A stretch of DNA of 64,000 bases from Acanthococcus lagerstroemiae (GCA_031841125.1 CM063113.1:20667312-20731311); one strand, 5' to 3'. Shown: positions 21,657 to 38,395, counted from the first letter of the stretch. Made by a program: numbers and translations. The notes: a model not told the origin generated them from the sequence alone.

Positions 21657-23812
21657 CCGATGAATGGCGATAACGTGTAATCCTGGCCTTGTTAGCACTG
21701 ATCATCGTTCAATGGTTCAAATATCAGGCTTTTATAATTCACAAACTCGATACACAGTTCGGTTTCATAGTGCTAGGTGAAAAAGTATAGAGAAACAGAA
21801 GCCATACAGCGGTCATCTTCGGCGTAATTGTCTTGCCGGTAATTTCCCTGTGAGTTTATGCCTTGCGCTCAACTGCAGTTTACATATCGAGGGTGGAACG
21901 GATAAAACTCCAAACGGGAATGAAACTTTCGGAACCATCATTATTTACCGAGCTTGCCAATCCAATACGACACCTAGCAACATGCAAATCACATCACAAC
22001 GACAACATTCCATTCGTATAATCATGTCCTCGACGGCAGGAGGGGCGACGACATCAACAGATACGAACGCTAATTACCAGACTACTTTCTAACACCCAGT
22101 TTTGTTAATCAGCCAGCAAATTCCTGGCTGGCATTTCGGTTTCGCTGCTCTCAATATACCTTACTATATATGATCCTAATCATTTTATTGTAACGGACTG
22201 CACAAGGCGACTCTGGTACTTCAGGAATACAGAACACTGTTTACGAGGCTTAAGGCGAAGTGATACACTCGAACACTTAGTTACCTGACACACCGAACAT
22301 TATATCGTAATTCGAAAGCGAGATACTGCAACTGGAGTACTCAAATACATTCCTGTTACGTGATACTCAGTGAGTGTTCATGGCATACCATATGAGATGA
22401 ATCATAATCACGATACCTCACTGATCTCATAAATCAATATGTAATTCACCGTTTTCTATCAGATCGCGAGAACACTGTATCATTCTCTATTTTGTGTTTT
22501 CTTGTTTCGAAATGGTAGTAACTCCCGTAAGAGGCAGGACACAGGCGACACACCACCCTAACATTCCAGGATACGAATTTCTTCTCAGTCGACCATTCGC
22601 GTTTCTTTTCAAACTATCGCAGAAGTAAAATTTTAAACGACGAGCAGGAGTATTAGGGTATTCGACGACCTGTGGTAATGTAAATAAAACTAATAACGAA
22701 TACTCACGAATATTTTCGTTTATCCATATTGCAACGTTTCTCGTAGCGCAGTTGGAATTACAGATGCAACGGACTGTCGTATTCGTTACGAACAATTAAT
22801 GAGCGTGGTAACAATTGAATTCATATAAGACCATTTCACAATTCGTTAAAACAGATGTTTTTTGAAAAGAAATTCTTAAAACCAATACAGGATCACAGTA
22901 CGTTCAGGTGAACTAGGACTCAGGGAGTTTGTCAGTTTTCCACGGCAAGGCGGCCGACATACAAAATTCAAAAGGTTCTGCGATTTCACAGTTGCACGCA
23001 ACGATTACAAATAGGATACCCATACCTACAACCTACAGTCATGCTCGAAAGTATGGAATGGTTACATGTAGGAAACTTCTGTAGAGTAAGTAGCCTGGTT
23101 GGTGTTGGTGTACTGATAAAACTGATGACGTCATGACGTGGCATTCAACCTAGTAGAAGTCTATGTTGGTAGCTCAAAAATGTAAACAACCGTACCATAA
23201 ATTTTGTGTCGTGAAAAAAGATCTAAAGTAAATAAAACGAAGGTCCTTTCTTTCAAATCTTTTATCTTACATTCCTTCTTCACAATATGGATCTAATCTG
23301 CGCGCGCATTCTGAAACGTCACGCAAATGAATTCTGATTGGATAATTACCGAGAAAAACAGCTCATGGTCGTCACTCGTTGATGACGTTGTGTGCGTGTG
23401 TGAGTGAGCTTGAAGTTGCAATTTGTACAGAAAAAATTTCATTACACTGAAATTATCGTACGTTTTAACTTTCATAGGTACAGTTTTCTAATTTAAAGTT
23501 TCTATTAAGTTTGTGCTACATTCATTTTGATATTCTTTGCCATTCGAGTATTCATCTTGTATTGTGAACATTTTTGTCAACTGGTATTGAAGTCTTTGTT
23601 TTTTGCTCTTATCAAATCTGAGGCGTAGTAAGTGTAATTCAAAGTGATTTCCTTTATGTTGTAATTATAACAATGCGTTTTCCGTTCAACGCTGTGATTC
23701 TTTCTTCTATTAATTGTAGAACACTCTCTCATTTTCGTTAAGTCGTATGTGTGCATCAGATATGTATCTGTATTGATTTACCTTATTCATTCGTGTTGCA
23801 AATTTCAGAATA
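21657..23812. other. Intergenic region and probable Rab7 promoter/5' UTR
   Basis: No coding sequence is recognised. The segment 22900-23810 directly precedes Rab7. It contains a CRE-like site (listed), a CCAAT box in reverse (GATTGG at about 23335), and a second TGACGT near 23381. An acceptor-like TTTCAG ends at 23808, four bases before the Rab7 ATG, and GTAAGT donors occur upstream (about 23629). A non-coding first exon spliced to the ATG exon is therefore plausible. Confidence 0.4.
23126..23141. promoter_or_regulatory. Palindromic CRE/ATF site overlapping a TGACGTGG word
   Basis: TGACGTCA is the perfect cAMP-response/ATF palindrome, and it is followed at once by TGACGTGG, the core bound by XBP1/ATF6-type bZIP factors. 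It lies about 690 bp upstream of the Rab7 ATG. One match of this length can arise by chance, so binding is inference. Confidence 0.3.
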
Positions 23813-23992
23813 ATGTCAACTAAGAAGAAAGTTTTGTTGAAAGTCATCGTTCTGGGTGATTCTGGCGTTGGCAAGACATCATTGATGAATCAATACGTAA
23901 AAAAGAAATTCTCAGGCTCTTATAAGGCCACAATTGGTGCAGATTTCTTGACGAAAGAAGTGATGGTCGACGACAGGATAGTCACAATGCAG
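23813..23992 (+). CDS. Rab7: Rab7 small GTPase, coding exon 1
   Basis: The exon encodes residues 1-60. Rab7 is the late-endosome/lysosome GTPase that recruits tethering and motor effectors. The exon holds the P-loop GDSGVGKT (residues 15-22), the switch I region with [13 protein letters not shown], and the start of the interswitch strand (VDDRIVTMQ). The ATG is the first in frame and gives the expected family N-terminus. The exon ends ATGCAG|GTAACT at 23992/23993, a good donor in phase 0. Intron 1 spans 23993-24581 and carries nothing recognisable. The three exons join to 207 residues, the usual Rab7 length. Confidence 0.97.
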
Positions 23993-24527
23993 GTAACTAT
24001 ACGCAATGTTGATCAATCAACATGTTTAAAGTTTGTGATCACAGGTATCGCATTAGAACTGGTACTTTTGCGATTAGTTGTTAATCCATGAGAAAACGTT
24101 CATATGAACATTTTAGTTAAATTTAGTCAAAAAAAAAAAACCAACTGAAGGACTGGTCTGGGTCTAGTAACTTCACACTTCGTATGCCATTAAAACTTGA
24201 CAACGTGAAATGATCCATCAGAATTATTCCCATTCTCATTGTATAAATACCGCAGAAAAATATTAAGGCTTTATAGTATATCCATTAGAGTTCTGCCGTT
24301 ACAATAATGTAGGTTCAGTGTTGAAAATGCTCGTAACTCACATTAACATTGTTAAACCGCAGAACACGTGTAGACAATGCGACCTTAAGAACATTTTCAG
24401 CTAGAAGGTGAACCAACTTCAGAAGTGGATTGCTTCGACGAATTCTTTCCGTAATGCCTTTGGACTTTGAAACCTTATCAGTACCAACGCTCGCTTCATT
24501 CGCATTTTTGTGTGCCTATCATTTTAA

Positions 24528-28571
<4,044 letters not shown>

Positions 28572-28806
28572 CAGGGACAAAAATAAGAGAGTCACGGAAG
28601 AGCAGCTTGCCCCCACCCCAAGCCTCTGTGCTTGAGCTGAGAAATTTTAGTAGATGGATCAAAAGTTGGAAAAATCCAATAACTCAAAAAAAAATTTTTT
28701 TTTTAATCAATACAAACAAATTTGGATACTTGGGAATTTTGATATGAGTCAGTTGGGAATTTAACAGTTTTTGCCCCTCCAGAAAAAACTCCTCGCTACA
28801 TCCCTG
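28572..28806. mobile_element. hAT-like MITE, short relative of 9050-9999
   Basis: The ends CAGGGACA and (inverted) CAGGGATGTAGCGAGGAG enclose the family words TTGGAAAAATCCAATAA and CAGTTGGGAATTT. Flanking GGTTCACC and GGTGTTCACC are similar but not an exact 8-bp duplication. Only one or two of the internal units are present. Confidence 0.55.
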
Positions 28807-28825
28807 GGTGTTCACCCTGAAAATC

Positions 28826-29177
28826 TGTGAAACGATAGGGTTACATTGCGTGTGAACGACTTCACTCGTTCTGCCAATGAACTCTATTCAAATATCCAAA
28901 TTTGATTTTCCTTCAGTAGCGGACAGTTAATGATCGTCCTTCAGGAAATGAGGTGAGAGACCAACGAAAGCTGTACCCCGGGCTTAGATTTCTCTCGACA
29001 GTCTTACTAGAACCTAAAGGAAAACAACTGAGATTTATGTCCTCTTTCATTTTTAATACCCAAATATTGAGAAAGGCAAGTAGTAGTAAGACTCCAGGTG
29101 ACCGCCTTCCATTATTCGATGGAATCCAATCGTAATAGATTTTTTGAGTTCAATCTCAAGTTTAGTAAGGGAAGACG
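28826..29177. repeat. ~350-bp direct repeat, left copy
   Basis: The sequence starting TGTGAAACGATAGGG and running to about CTCAAGTTTAGTAAG recurs in the same orientation at 31632-31992, including GAGAGACCAACGAAAGCTGT and CAGGTGACCGCCTTCCA. The copies are diverged by substitutions and small indels. They bracket the foldback-like array and a non-LTR fragment. Confidence 0.85.
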
Positions 29178-30930
29178 GATTCTTCGGGGAAAATTTTCAG
29201 AAAATTTCATTGGAATTATTTGGAAAAAACTTCGATGGTTTTTGAAGAATTTTATCGAAAATCTTCAGGAAAAATCTGCGATGGTTTCCAAAGAGTAATT
29301 TCAGTAGAAATCTTAATCTCCAATGATTTTGAAGGAATTTCATCGGAAATTTTTGGGGGCAAATTCCGATAATTGCCGAAGAAGCTCATCAGAGATCTTT
29401 GAGAAGATTCCTTTGGTTTCCAAAGATAATTTCATATGAATTTTATCGAAAATATTAAGAAAAATAACGATTATTTTCGATAAATTGAAACTCCGATGAT
29501 TTCAGGAGAATTTTGTCGGAAAACTTTATGGAAAATCTCCAATGATTCCAAAGGATTTTATCGGAAATCATCGAGAAGTATCTCTGATGAATGTTGAAGG
29601 ATTTCTCCAGAAAAAAGTTTCAATGATTTCCAGAGATTATCATTGGAATTTTTAGGGATAAATTACCTATGAGTTCCGAAGAATTTCGTCAGAAATGTTT
29701 AGGGAAAATCTACGATGATTTCCAAGGAATTTTTATCAGAAATCTTTGAGAATAATCTCGATAATTGCCCCAGAATTTCATCGCTGTGATGAATTCCGGA
29801 GAATTTCATCGGAAATCTTCAGAAAAACTTCCAATGTGTTCCAAAGAATTTCTTCCGATAATTTTTGATGAATTTCATCGGCAATATTCGGAGGAAAACT
29901 CCGATGCTTTTTGAAGAATTTTATCTAAAATCTTCAGAAAAAATGTTCGATGATCTCCGAAGAATTTCATCTGAAATCTTCGAGAAGAATTTCATCTGAA
30001 TCTTCGAGAAGAATCTCCGATGATTCTTAAAGGAATTTCATCGGAAATTCTGGGGGGGGGGGATCCCAGTAATTTCCGAAGAATTGTGACTGTTTTCCAC
30101 TCATAGGATGGGATCGGAGATTCTCCCCGAAGACTTTTGATGGAATTCTTTGGAAATCGTTGAAGATTTTTTCTGAAAATTACCTATGTAATTCTCCGAA
30201 AATTAGCGGAAATTATTGTCAAAGATTTACCAAAGATTTCCAAAGAAATCTTATAAACATTTTTTTTTTAAATATTTCCGATTAAATTTTTCTGAAATCA
30301 TGGGAAATTTTCGAGAAAATTTTCCACTGATTTTCGAAGGAGTTCATCAAAAATCTTCGAAAAAATCTCTGATCCGATCGCATGAGTGGAAAATAGGGTC
30401 TCAATTCTTCGGAAATTCATGATGAAATTCCTTAAAAATTATCGGAGATATTCCCTGCAGATTTTTGATACAATTCTTTAAAAATCATCAAAGTCCCCCC
30501 CCCCCCCCGAATATTTTCTGTGAAATTCATCGAAAATTTTCTCAAAGAATTTTCATAACATTTTTTGGAAAACATTGAACTTCTTTTTTAAAGATTTGCG
30601 AGATTCTTCGGAAATTATCGGAATTTTTTTTTTCAAAAACTTCCAATGAAATTCCTTGAAAATCATAGGAGATTCTTCTCGAAGATTTGTAATGAAATTA
30701 TTCTGTGAAAATCATCGGAGATTTTTCCTGAAGATTTTCGATAAAATAATTTAAAAACCATCGAAGTTTTTTCCAAATATTCCGATGAAATTCTCTAAAA
30801 ATTATCGGAAGTTTTCCTGAAAATTGTTCTTGAAGATTTCTGATAAAATTCTTTGGAAATCATCGAAGAATTTCGATGAAGTTCTTCGAAAATCATCTGA
30901 GATTTTCCCCGAAAAATATTTCATCTTTTT
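29178..30930. repeat. Foldback-like array in Rab7 intron 2
   Basis: This is the same ~50-bp family as 1485-2870. Units in the GAATTTCATCGGAAAT orientation run to about 30110, and reverse-complement units (GAAATTCCTTAAAAATTATCGG) run from there to about 30930. The flip gives a giant imperfect hairpin inside the intron. G-run and C-run insertions occur near 30050 and 30500. It is non-coding. Confidence 0.7.
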
Positions 30931-31040
30931 GCACATTTGGTGCATTTTCTCATGGTCCACCTGTAAAATATGACACGTATAGTATACGCTAGTGCATCCA
31001 GAGCATGCCACCATAAGGTAAATTACATTGGTGCGAGTTC

Positions 31041-31620
31041 TCATGCACCACCCTGTATATAGATCTGCTTATTAACTAAGCCCTTTTGCTGGTTTCTGTC
31101 AGTGGCCACCGTGATCACCATTACCTCTGCTTGGAGGATAGTGATACTCTCATCCAGTGCCATTGAACAGCTGTTAGTGTCTTTTTCATTCGTGATTTCG
31201 ATTCCTACACCTTGATTATTCTTTAAGGCATCTGTAAACCACACATGCTCTTCTTTTCGTAGAATGCTTGGTCACCTATTTTCCCATACCTTCCTTGTGG
31301 GTGTCATTGCACGGTATGACTTTTCAAAGAAGTGATCCACCGCGATGATTTCCCTGGGCATCCCAAAACAATTTGTTTACCGTCCCCGTCATCTCCCATG
31401 CATCCTTCTGTGGCCTGTTTTTTGGACCCAAAGGTTTAGTTGGCTCAGACGATAAGCCCCCGTTATCGCAGCCGCTTCTGTAGCGGTGTAAAGTGGTGGC
31501 AGGTGTAGAAGTCTTTCAAGTGCTTTTGTGGGCACCGTTCTTATTGCCGCCGTTGTCACGACGCACGCGAGCCTTTGCAGGTGGTCCAATTCCTCTTTGA
31601 CTTTGTAGAAACACGGTTCA
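31041..31620 (-). pseudogene. Non-LTR retrotransposon fragment (RT C-terminus to RNase H)
   Basis: Read on the - strand, the first block has LQRLACVVTTAAIRTVPT and then ALERLLHLPPLYTATEAAA. This is the conserved segment after the RT of Jockey/I-type elements. About 150 nt further on comes WFTDALKNNQGVGIEI with LQAEVMVITVA, the start of an RNase H domain. The frame is broken between the blocks. It lies in the Rab7 intron, antisense to the gene, between the foldback array and the right direct repeat. Confidence 0.7.
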
Positions 31621-31631
31621 CTTTCGAAACC

Positions 31632-31992
31632 TGTGAAACGATAGGGTCACATTGCGTTTGAACAAATTCACGTATTCTGCCGATAAACGCTATTCAAATA
31701 TCCTAATTTGATTTTCCTTCAGTAGCGAACAGTTGATGATTTTCCTTCAGGAAATGAGGTGAGAGACCAACGAAAGCTGTACCCCGGGCTTGGATTTTTC
31801 TCGACAGCCTCTAGAACCTAGGAGCGGGGTTGTGACCCTAGGGGGAAACGACTGAAATTAATGTCTTCCATTTTTGATACTTGAATATTGAAAGAGGCAG
31901 GTAGTAAGATCCCAGGTGACCGCCTTCCACTATGCGATAGAATCCAATCGTAATCGATTTCTCGAGTTCAGTCTCAAGTCTAGGAAGTGAAG
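31632..31992. repeat. ~350-bp direct repeat, right copy
   Basis: This is the partner of 28826-29177 in the same orientation. It has a ~20-bp extra segment (around GGAGCGGGGTTGTGACCC) that the left copy lacks. It ends about 117 bp before Rab7 exon 3. Confidence 0.85.
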
Positions 31993-32109
31993 GCGTTGTT
32001 GTAACTGCAGACTTACAGAATGTGGTTAGCTGGTTCCTTCCCATCGCTGAACCTTAGAGACCCGGCTCTCGTAGTGATCGTGTTACTAATAATTGTGTTG
32101 TTCTTGCAG

Positions 32110-32334
32110 GTCCCAACGAAAAGAGCGCAGCAGTGGTGTCAGAACAAGAACAATATCCCTTATTTCGAGACGTCCGCTAAAGAAGCCATCAACGTAGAAC
32201 AGGCTTTCCAGACTATTGCTAAGAACGTATTGGCGCTCGAGTCGGAGCAAGATGTGTATAACGAATTCCCAGACCAAATAAAACTGCCCGGTGATAACAG
32301 ACCAAATAACAACGATGGCGGCTGTTCTTGTTAA
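32110..32334 (+). CDS. Rab7: Rab7 small GTPase, coding exon 3
   Basis: The exon encodes residues 134-207 and the stop. It is preceded by the acceptor TTGTTCTTGCAG (to 32109) and joins in frame as [13 protein letters not shown]. It contains the G5 motif ETSAKEA (S155-K157) and the Rab7-typical [10 protein letters not shown] tail. It ends GGCSC, a CXC motif for double geranylgeranylation that anchors the protein in endosomal membranes. Nothing is missing, so the gene appears functional despite the large repeat load of intron 2. Confidence 0.97.
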   Translation, partial: VPTKRAQQWCQNKNNIPYFETSAKEAINVEQAFQTIAKNVLALESEQDVYNEFPDQIKLPGDNRPNNNDGGCSC

Positions 32335-33825
32335 CGTTTTATATTAGGTTACGCTGTAATAATTAATGAAAAAGAAGATTCGCAAAAAGAAAGAAAATAA
32401 AAGTAATGATCCGTTAATTCGTTTTGTATAATTTTGCCATATCTGAACGAGAAAACAATTTACCTAAATGGAAAAAAGACATTCTGTTGAGTAGGATTAG
32501 CGAATTCACGAAACTGTGTTATTTTACTGTTTTTTTTTCTCGTTTTTTTTTTTTAAAAACTTTATTTGGTAAGGTCTGAATTATCAAAATCGTGTCTCCG
32601 TTTTTCTCCTCCAAGTATACCCTCTCGGAATAACGGCCGATTTTTGCGAATATTGTGACCTCTGTGGAAGGCGCATGTACATGTAAAATCGAAACTTCTT
32701 CGTTATTAATTTTATCAAACTTTAATTCCTTAGTTATATTTATTTCTGTATTTTGTTGGTAGTCGATTCACGCAGTAGTTCGGTCGTAAAAAAGTATAAT
32801 CGTCAAAATGCGAAGCTTGCCTCCGTGCTCGCTCGTACATCAGCTTTTTTGTTTAACAGTTACCATATGTCGCAAAGACGTTTCTATTATTTCATGCTCG
32901 AAATTATGTACGGATTTGGATGTATTCGTAACGACTGTTTACGCCTAAAACGTACATTTAGGCGCATACATAAATTTTATATTATTTGTATTTTCATTTT
33001 ATCATTCACTGTCTTAATTTTATGTCGAAAGTATCTTAATCATCTCGTCATTCGTTAGCTGATCTTGTTGTAACGGGGTAATTCGATGTCGTTTTTGTAA
33101 TCGTTTTATGTTCCTGGCATATTATCGTGCTAGTGATATAACGTCGTGATGAGAGAGAGAGAGAGAAAGTCGTACAACAAAAATGACATGTGTATTGACA
33201 CAAGAATTGAGAATCAGATTTTCAGATTTATGTGCGATCATAACGATAATAACAAACCGAAATACTTCTAATGTTTATTCCTAATATTTAGTTTACCTTA
33301 CTGGTTTATATAGGAAAGGAATATTATATGTTTGTTATTATATTTGTTCATCTATTTTATTCCTCGTTTCTAGAATATTAATCAGCTTAGCATAATAGAT
33401 GTTTTTTATCCTTTGTATTGGTCTTTCGTTTGTTTTTTAAATTATTATTTCTGTTTAATGGAGATGGGATTTTCCGAGGATTTAATTCTGTATGAGAGCA
33501 TTGAAGCCCAAGTGAGGAGAAAATTACAGTAACGTTCTGTTGAAACAACATACCGCGAGTGTATGTGGAATTCGATTTTTATACTTTTTTAATAATTCTT
33601 ATTTCGAGCTTGTAAAAAAGATGCTTAGCGTTCGAGCGTTGAAATTTTCTCTCAGAAATAAGTACCGTCGACTGTATTTTCTTTACGATTTGATGTCATA
33701 AAACCGATATAATATAATATAAATATCGAGTGTACGTATATATCTCTCTACCATTAACTAATTTTGTAAGTTTTCAGTACGTCATAATTTATTGTTATTA
33801 AATAAAGTATAGTGAACATGTGTAC
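32335..33825 (+). other. Probable Rab7 3' UTR with two polyadenylation signals
   Basis: This AT-rich, repeat-free stretch follows the stop codon. AATAAA occurs at 32396-32401 (62 nt after the stop) and again at 33802-33807, suggesting short and long 3' UTRs. A GA dinucleotide run sits near 33150. The short plus frame at 32753-33058 lies inside and is not credible as a gene. Confidence 0.55.
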
Positions 33826-34719
33826 GGAGCTGATTACTAGTGCTAGCGGTGCATCTGTCTGGTTATTGTTTCGCAAACTGGCGAAACTCGGCGGTGCAGA
33901 TTCGATTTGAAGGTCAGATTTTAACGATAGAATTGCGTAAATAATTCATCAGTGAACAGATAATGTATGCGCAGGATACTAAGTGGAATGTTCATAGATC
34001 GGATGCGTCAACGTTGATCGTTGGGGATGTACTGTGAAGAGGTCAGGTTCAACATAATGCACACCGGACATGAAGTACCCATTTAAAAAGAGCGATTTTA
34101 ACGGAGGTTGTTGATTTAATCTTGAAATTATGTTACAATATGCAAATAATGGAGTTGGAAACATAGAAGTTCGATCGTAAAATGTGTTTCGTTTTTACCC
34201 CCATTTGTAATTGATATCTACACGTTGACTGTTGCTTTGATTTAACTTTCAATATCAACTCAAAATGTACGCTGGGAACTGAAACAGTATTCTGAATCTG
34301 TACTGCAGCTAGGGGCAAAAGCCAGTGCAGTTTCTGAACTTACGACATTTTCTAGTCTCTGCCTCCCCCTACTACCAAAACGCCTAAATTCCTAACATAT
34401 TCTCAATTTCAGAGTAGGTATTTACTATATAGTAAAGATTTGAAATAAATAGGAAAAAAGCAGACAAGCTAGATTTTGAAGCATATTATCTGGATACAGT
34501 GCTGGTTGATGCCTCAAAACATACCGTGAACTCCCTCGTGTCTCTTCTCCCTATACATATCAAAAACCTGATTTCCATTTCCCCAACACTCAAGAAAAAG
34601 AATCCAGCTGATAAGAATGAGGTAATCAACTGTTACCTGCTATTATGTACGATTACGTCTTATTGGGTCTTCTCTTACATATATGTTTTTTTAGGTCTGA
34701 TTGTTTGAATTTAAAAAGA
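33826..34719. other. Intergenic
   Basis: I recognise no gene or repeat between the Rab7 3' UTR and the non-LTR fragments. Confidence 0.4.
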
Positions 34720-37150
34720 TGAATACGAAAAGTAAAAGCAAAATGGAATTTGCAGTTATTGAAAAATGTAAAGAAAAGAGAAGAATATCAAAAAGAAATA
34801 AAGAAAGAACTTTGTAAATCACAGACAGGAAATGATACTGAAGGGGAGTGGATAACACTAAAAAAAGGAATAAATCTGGCAGTGAGGAAAAAACCGACTC
34901 AAATAATACAAAGAAGAAAACCAAGGATGAAAAGTAATAAGATACCTGAGTTAATGGAAGAAAGAAACAAGTAGTAACCTCGTTATACTGGAGGAGGGTC
35001 GGCAACAAGGCACACATCTAGACTCTCGACAGTATAATGGATAGGTACTTTTGTTTTATATGAAAAAATTAATACATACATAATTATCAACTTGATACCA
35101 ATCTGCAATGTTACCAGTAAAAACTATAGGTCCTCCTTAACTCATTTCACTCTTAATGTGTGCTCAACATGCCCAATGAAAATTAATAAATGATTATTAT
35201 CGACCTGATATAGATCTATTATATATTATCATTATCAACCCTTCGCTCTATAGTGCGTTCACTATTCAAACTCAGTTCAAACGCAGGGTTTGAAAGTGAA
35301 ATGATAATATAGATAAAACTTTCGACTTTCAGATTTCACTTCGGATTTTGATAAATAGAACTTCACGGATCACAACTTTTTCGGCTGAAGAAGAAGAAGA
35401 AAAAAAAAGTAATTGCAAGAGGCTTGTTATCGACTCTAATAAAATCGAAATTGTTGCTTACAATTATTTTTATCATCTTCAACTAATTTCTCGGAAATAA
35501 AAGACCACTGAACTGAACTGTGTTGTGACTCAGATCACATTGAAAAAGAAAATCAAAGAAATAGCAATTGCAATAGGCTCGGCTACTCACAGCCGACTCT
35601 AAAAATAATAAACAAAAGTAAAGACAAAATAATATAAGGCTTTAAGAAATCAAATAAAGAGAGAATGCAAGAAGGCCATGGAAAAATATGGATTCATCAG
35701 AAATGTGAGGGCAGTTATGGAGCAAATGACAGCAGGAATACCCGATCAAGCCTATAATAAAGTAAAAAGATAATTTGCAGCAAGAAGAAACATTTTCGCT
35801 GCTGGATACCTCTGCTACATAACATAGACAACAACCTTTTCTGAGCCCATAGCTCGAGAGTGTAGCTCCGGGGCAGGAACGTACCGACGGGAGGGGGCAA
35901 CTTACTCCCGTAGGAATTTTTCACTCAGCAGTTGGAAAAATTTATCATTTCAGTCAGGAGAGTTGAGAAAATCCAACAAGTTAACAGGTTTTGTTTCTTT
36001 TTTTTTCTTTTTGATACTTAGGAATTCTAAGTTCAGTCAGTTTGGACTTTCACAATTTTTACCCCCCCCCCTCCCCAGGAAAAACTCTTCGGTACGTCCC
36101 TGCACCGTGGCTCTATGATAATAATAATAATAAATAAATAATATAAAATAAATAAATAAAGAGAGAGAATAAATTATAAAAATACAAAATAAAAAGATGG
36201 ATAAGATATTGAGATATGTTGAAAAACTGTATGAGAATAGAGCAAGTATATAAATAAATGTATGGAAAAAGAAGATAGTGTGGGTAATAAAAAAAGAGGA
36301 GATCTTGTTCTTCAGATTGGAATTTGATAGAGCTTTGAAAAAAATGAAAGCAGGTGTAAAGCAGAAAGAGTTCATGAAATCGCTAGTGAGTTACTGAAGA
36401 ATGCAGGAGTACGTAGTAGTTTTAAAAAATGTGTATGAATTAATTTGCAGACTTTATACGGCGGAAGTTAATTAAGTATAAAAAAACAGAGGAGCAAGCA
36501 AATGTGAAGATTATTGCACTCATCAAAGAATTCTAGCAAGGATAATAAACAAGAGAATGCAAACTAATTAAGAATGAATGAAAGGAAATCAGGTGTAATA
36601 ATACAAGGGGATACAGTTAGAATGATAAGGTTTGTAGATGACATTGCAATAGTGGAAAGAAGTAAAGAAGAACTAATTATGGAAATTCAATTATTTATCC
36701 AAGTATTGAAGAGCCTTACATTAAATCCGTGGGTCTAGAAGCCTCCCCCGTTGGTGAAAGATGGAAATACATTCCTATGAAGTGAAAAAGAAAGGAGGTA
36801 AAGGAATTCTAAAACCTTAGTCGAAAAAAGCAAGATAGAAGTAAAACAGAAATAAAGAGTAGAGTGGAATAAGCTAATTTTTTCAAAAATGAAATGTATT
36901 CAGGGCAAATATAGATTTAAAAGTAGGACTAGATTTCTTCAAACGTATATATTTGGAGTATAGCATTGTATAGATGTGAGACATGGACAACAGGAACACA
37001 AGAAAGAAAAAAGATAGAAAATCTTGAAATGTGGTTCTATCGGAGAATGTTGAAAATCAAAATGGACCGAAAAGATCAGGAATGAGGAAGTATTGAGACG
37101 AATATGAAGGAAAAAAGAAATTTGAAATATGAGCAAATGGACACTGTTAT
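34720..37150 (+). pseudogene. Decayed EN/RT non-LTR retrotransposon, copy A
   Basis: Successive + strand pieces match one protein order in several frames. They are a linker segment at 34750-34974 (REEYQKEIKKEL, LMEERNK), YKALRNQIKRECKKAMEKY near 35640, and RT motif DDIAIV near 36640 (RFVDDIAIV; usually FADDI). Near 36950-37080 the C-terminal part has MWFYRRMLKIKW-like words. Stops and frame changes abound. A hAT-like MITE (35874-36102) interrupts it. After the MITE, a GGCTCTATGATAATAATAAT tail matches a similar tail at 37679-37730, suggesting a shared 3' end or SINE. Confidence 0.65.
35874..36102. mobile_element. hAT-like MITE, relative of 9050-9999, inside copy A
   Basis: The left end CAGGAACGTACCGA and inverted right end CAGGGACGTACCGA differ at one position. 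Flanking 8-mers CTCCGGGG and CACCGTGG agree at 6 of 8. The interior has GTTGGAAAAATT and AAATCCAACAAGTTAAC, matching the expanded element at 9.1-10.0 kb but with a single unit. Confidence 0.75.
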
Positions 37151-38395
37151 TTTTAAGAAACTTAAGAAGACTGTTCCAAATCTTACTCAAGCATTATTTA
37201 CTCCAAAACTTCCTATTTCCGAAAATGAAAAGAATGATCTCAAAGAATTATTTACCTACCACAAATTTGATTCCTAAATTCTATCAGACTTTTAGTAATA
37301 CATTATTTTAACCAAAGTGTTCAAAAAATTACTTATATTACATACTTATAATTATTTCATTATAATGATTTATAGTTTTATTTATATACTTATAGATTAA
37401 GAAGTGATACTTCCATTTCAAGTACTCTTAACCATTTTATAAGGTTACTGTTTTTCTAGAACAATATTATTGGAAATAATATTTTTATTTTTAAATAATT
37501 AGCCAGTTTTTCTCTTTAATAGTAATTCAAAGTTTCATTTCTGTGATCTAATTTTATTGGGAAATACATACATATTTGATTTTCAAATTAATTTTACAGA
37601 ATTGGTAAGTAATTTAGAATTTCATACTTTTTTTCTTCTTTTTTTTCTACAAAATGTTTGATCTTTCAGTTTTTTGAGTCCATAGCCCGAGAGTGTAGCT
37701 CGATGGCTCAATAATAATAAAATAAAATAAAGTGATTAGATCACCCTACTTTTTTTTCATAAAAAACCTTCATTTTCTAGATTTCATTTTAATTGAATTT
37801 GGTCATTTAAATTTTATACAAGAGACAAATTTTACATTTTTCTTCATTTTACCTACTCCCCCCCCCCCAATAATAAATTTGATTCGTAAGTGTTTTGATT
37901 AATATTTATGTGTGTCTTAGCGTGGTTTCAGCTCAAAAACGACGAGATTCATTTTTGTAACGATAAGGTTCTATCTCAAAATGTAACAGAATTTTAAGCA
38001 GTAAAAAAGTCATAAGTCAAAATTGGTTGGTACTTATCTACATACCTATCAAAATTACGTCATTATCAGTTAAATAACAGGTTCAAACATTTTAGTTATA
38101 CATTGAAACATCTCTACAATGAACCCCTATATACAACGAATTTTTGTACGGCAAAAAAGGTAAGCGCTACGCATATATTTTGATGTATAATAGAGATAAA
38201 AATAAATCTGTATTGCATAGGATGTTGACTCATACTGCTATCGGGCTTATCAAGTGAACATGAGTGAACATGTGAACAACTCGATTATAGTGTACGAAAG
38301 ACCAGGTATTCGCTTCTTAGTCATTCAGTTTATGATCGATTCGTCGATCGGAAAGGTTGAACATGTCAAAGCGAAAACTTTTAAATCAAGCTTGA
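37151..38395. other. AT-rich intergenic stretch
   Basis: It contains a repeat tail at 37679-37735 (CGAGAGTGTAGCTC, then GGCTCAATAATAATAAAAT) shared with 35845-36150. No gene is recognised. Confidence 0.4.

Noticed and set aside
32753..33058. 101-codon plus frame after Rab7
   Set aside because: It lies in the probable 3' UTR, has no recognised domain, and its start codon context and composition are those of AT-rich non-coding DNA.
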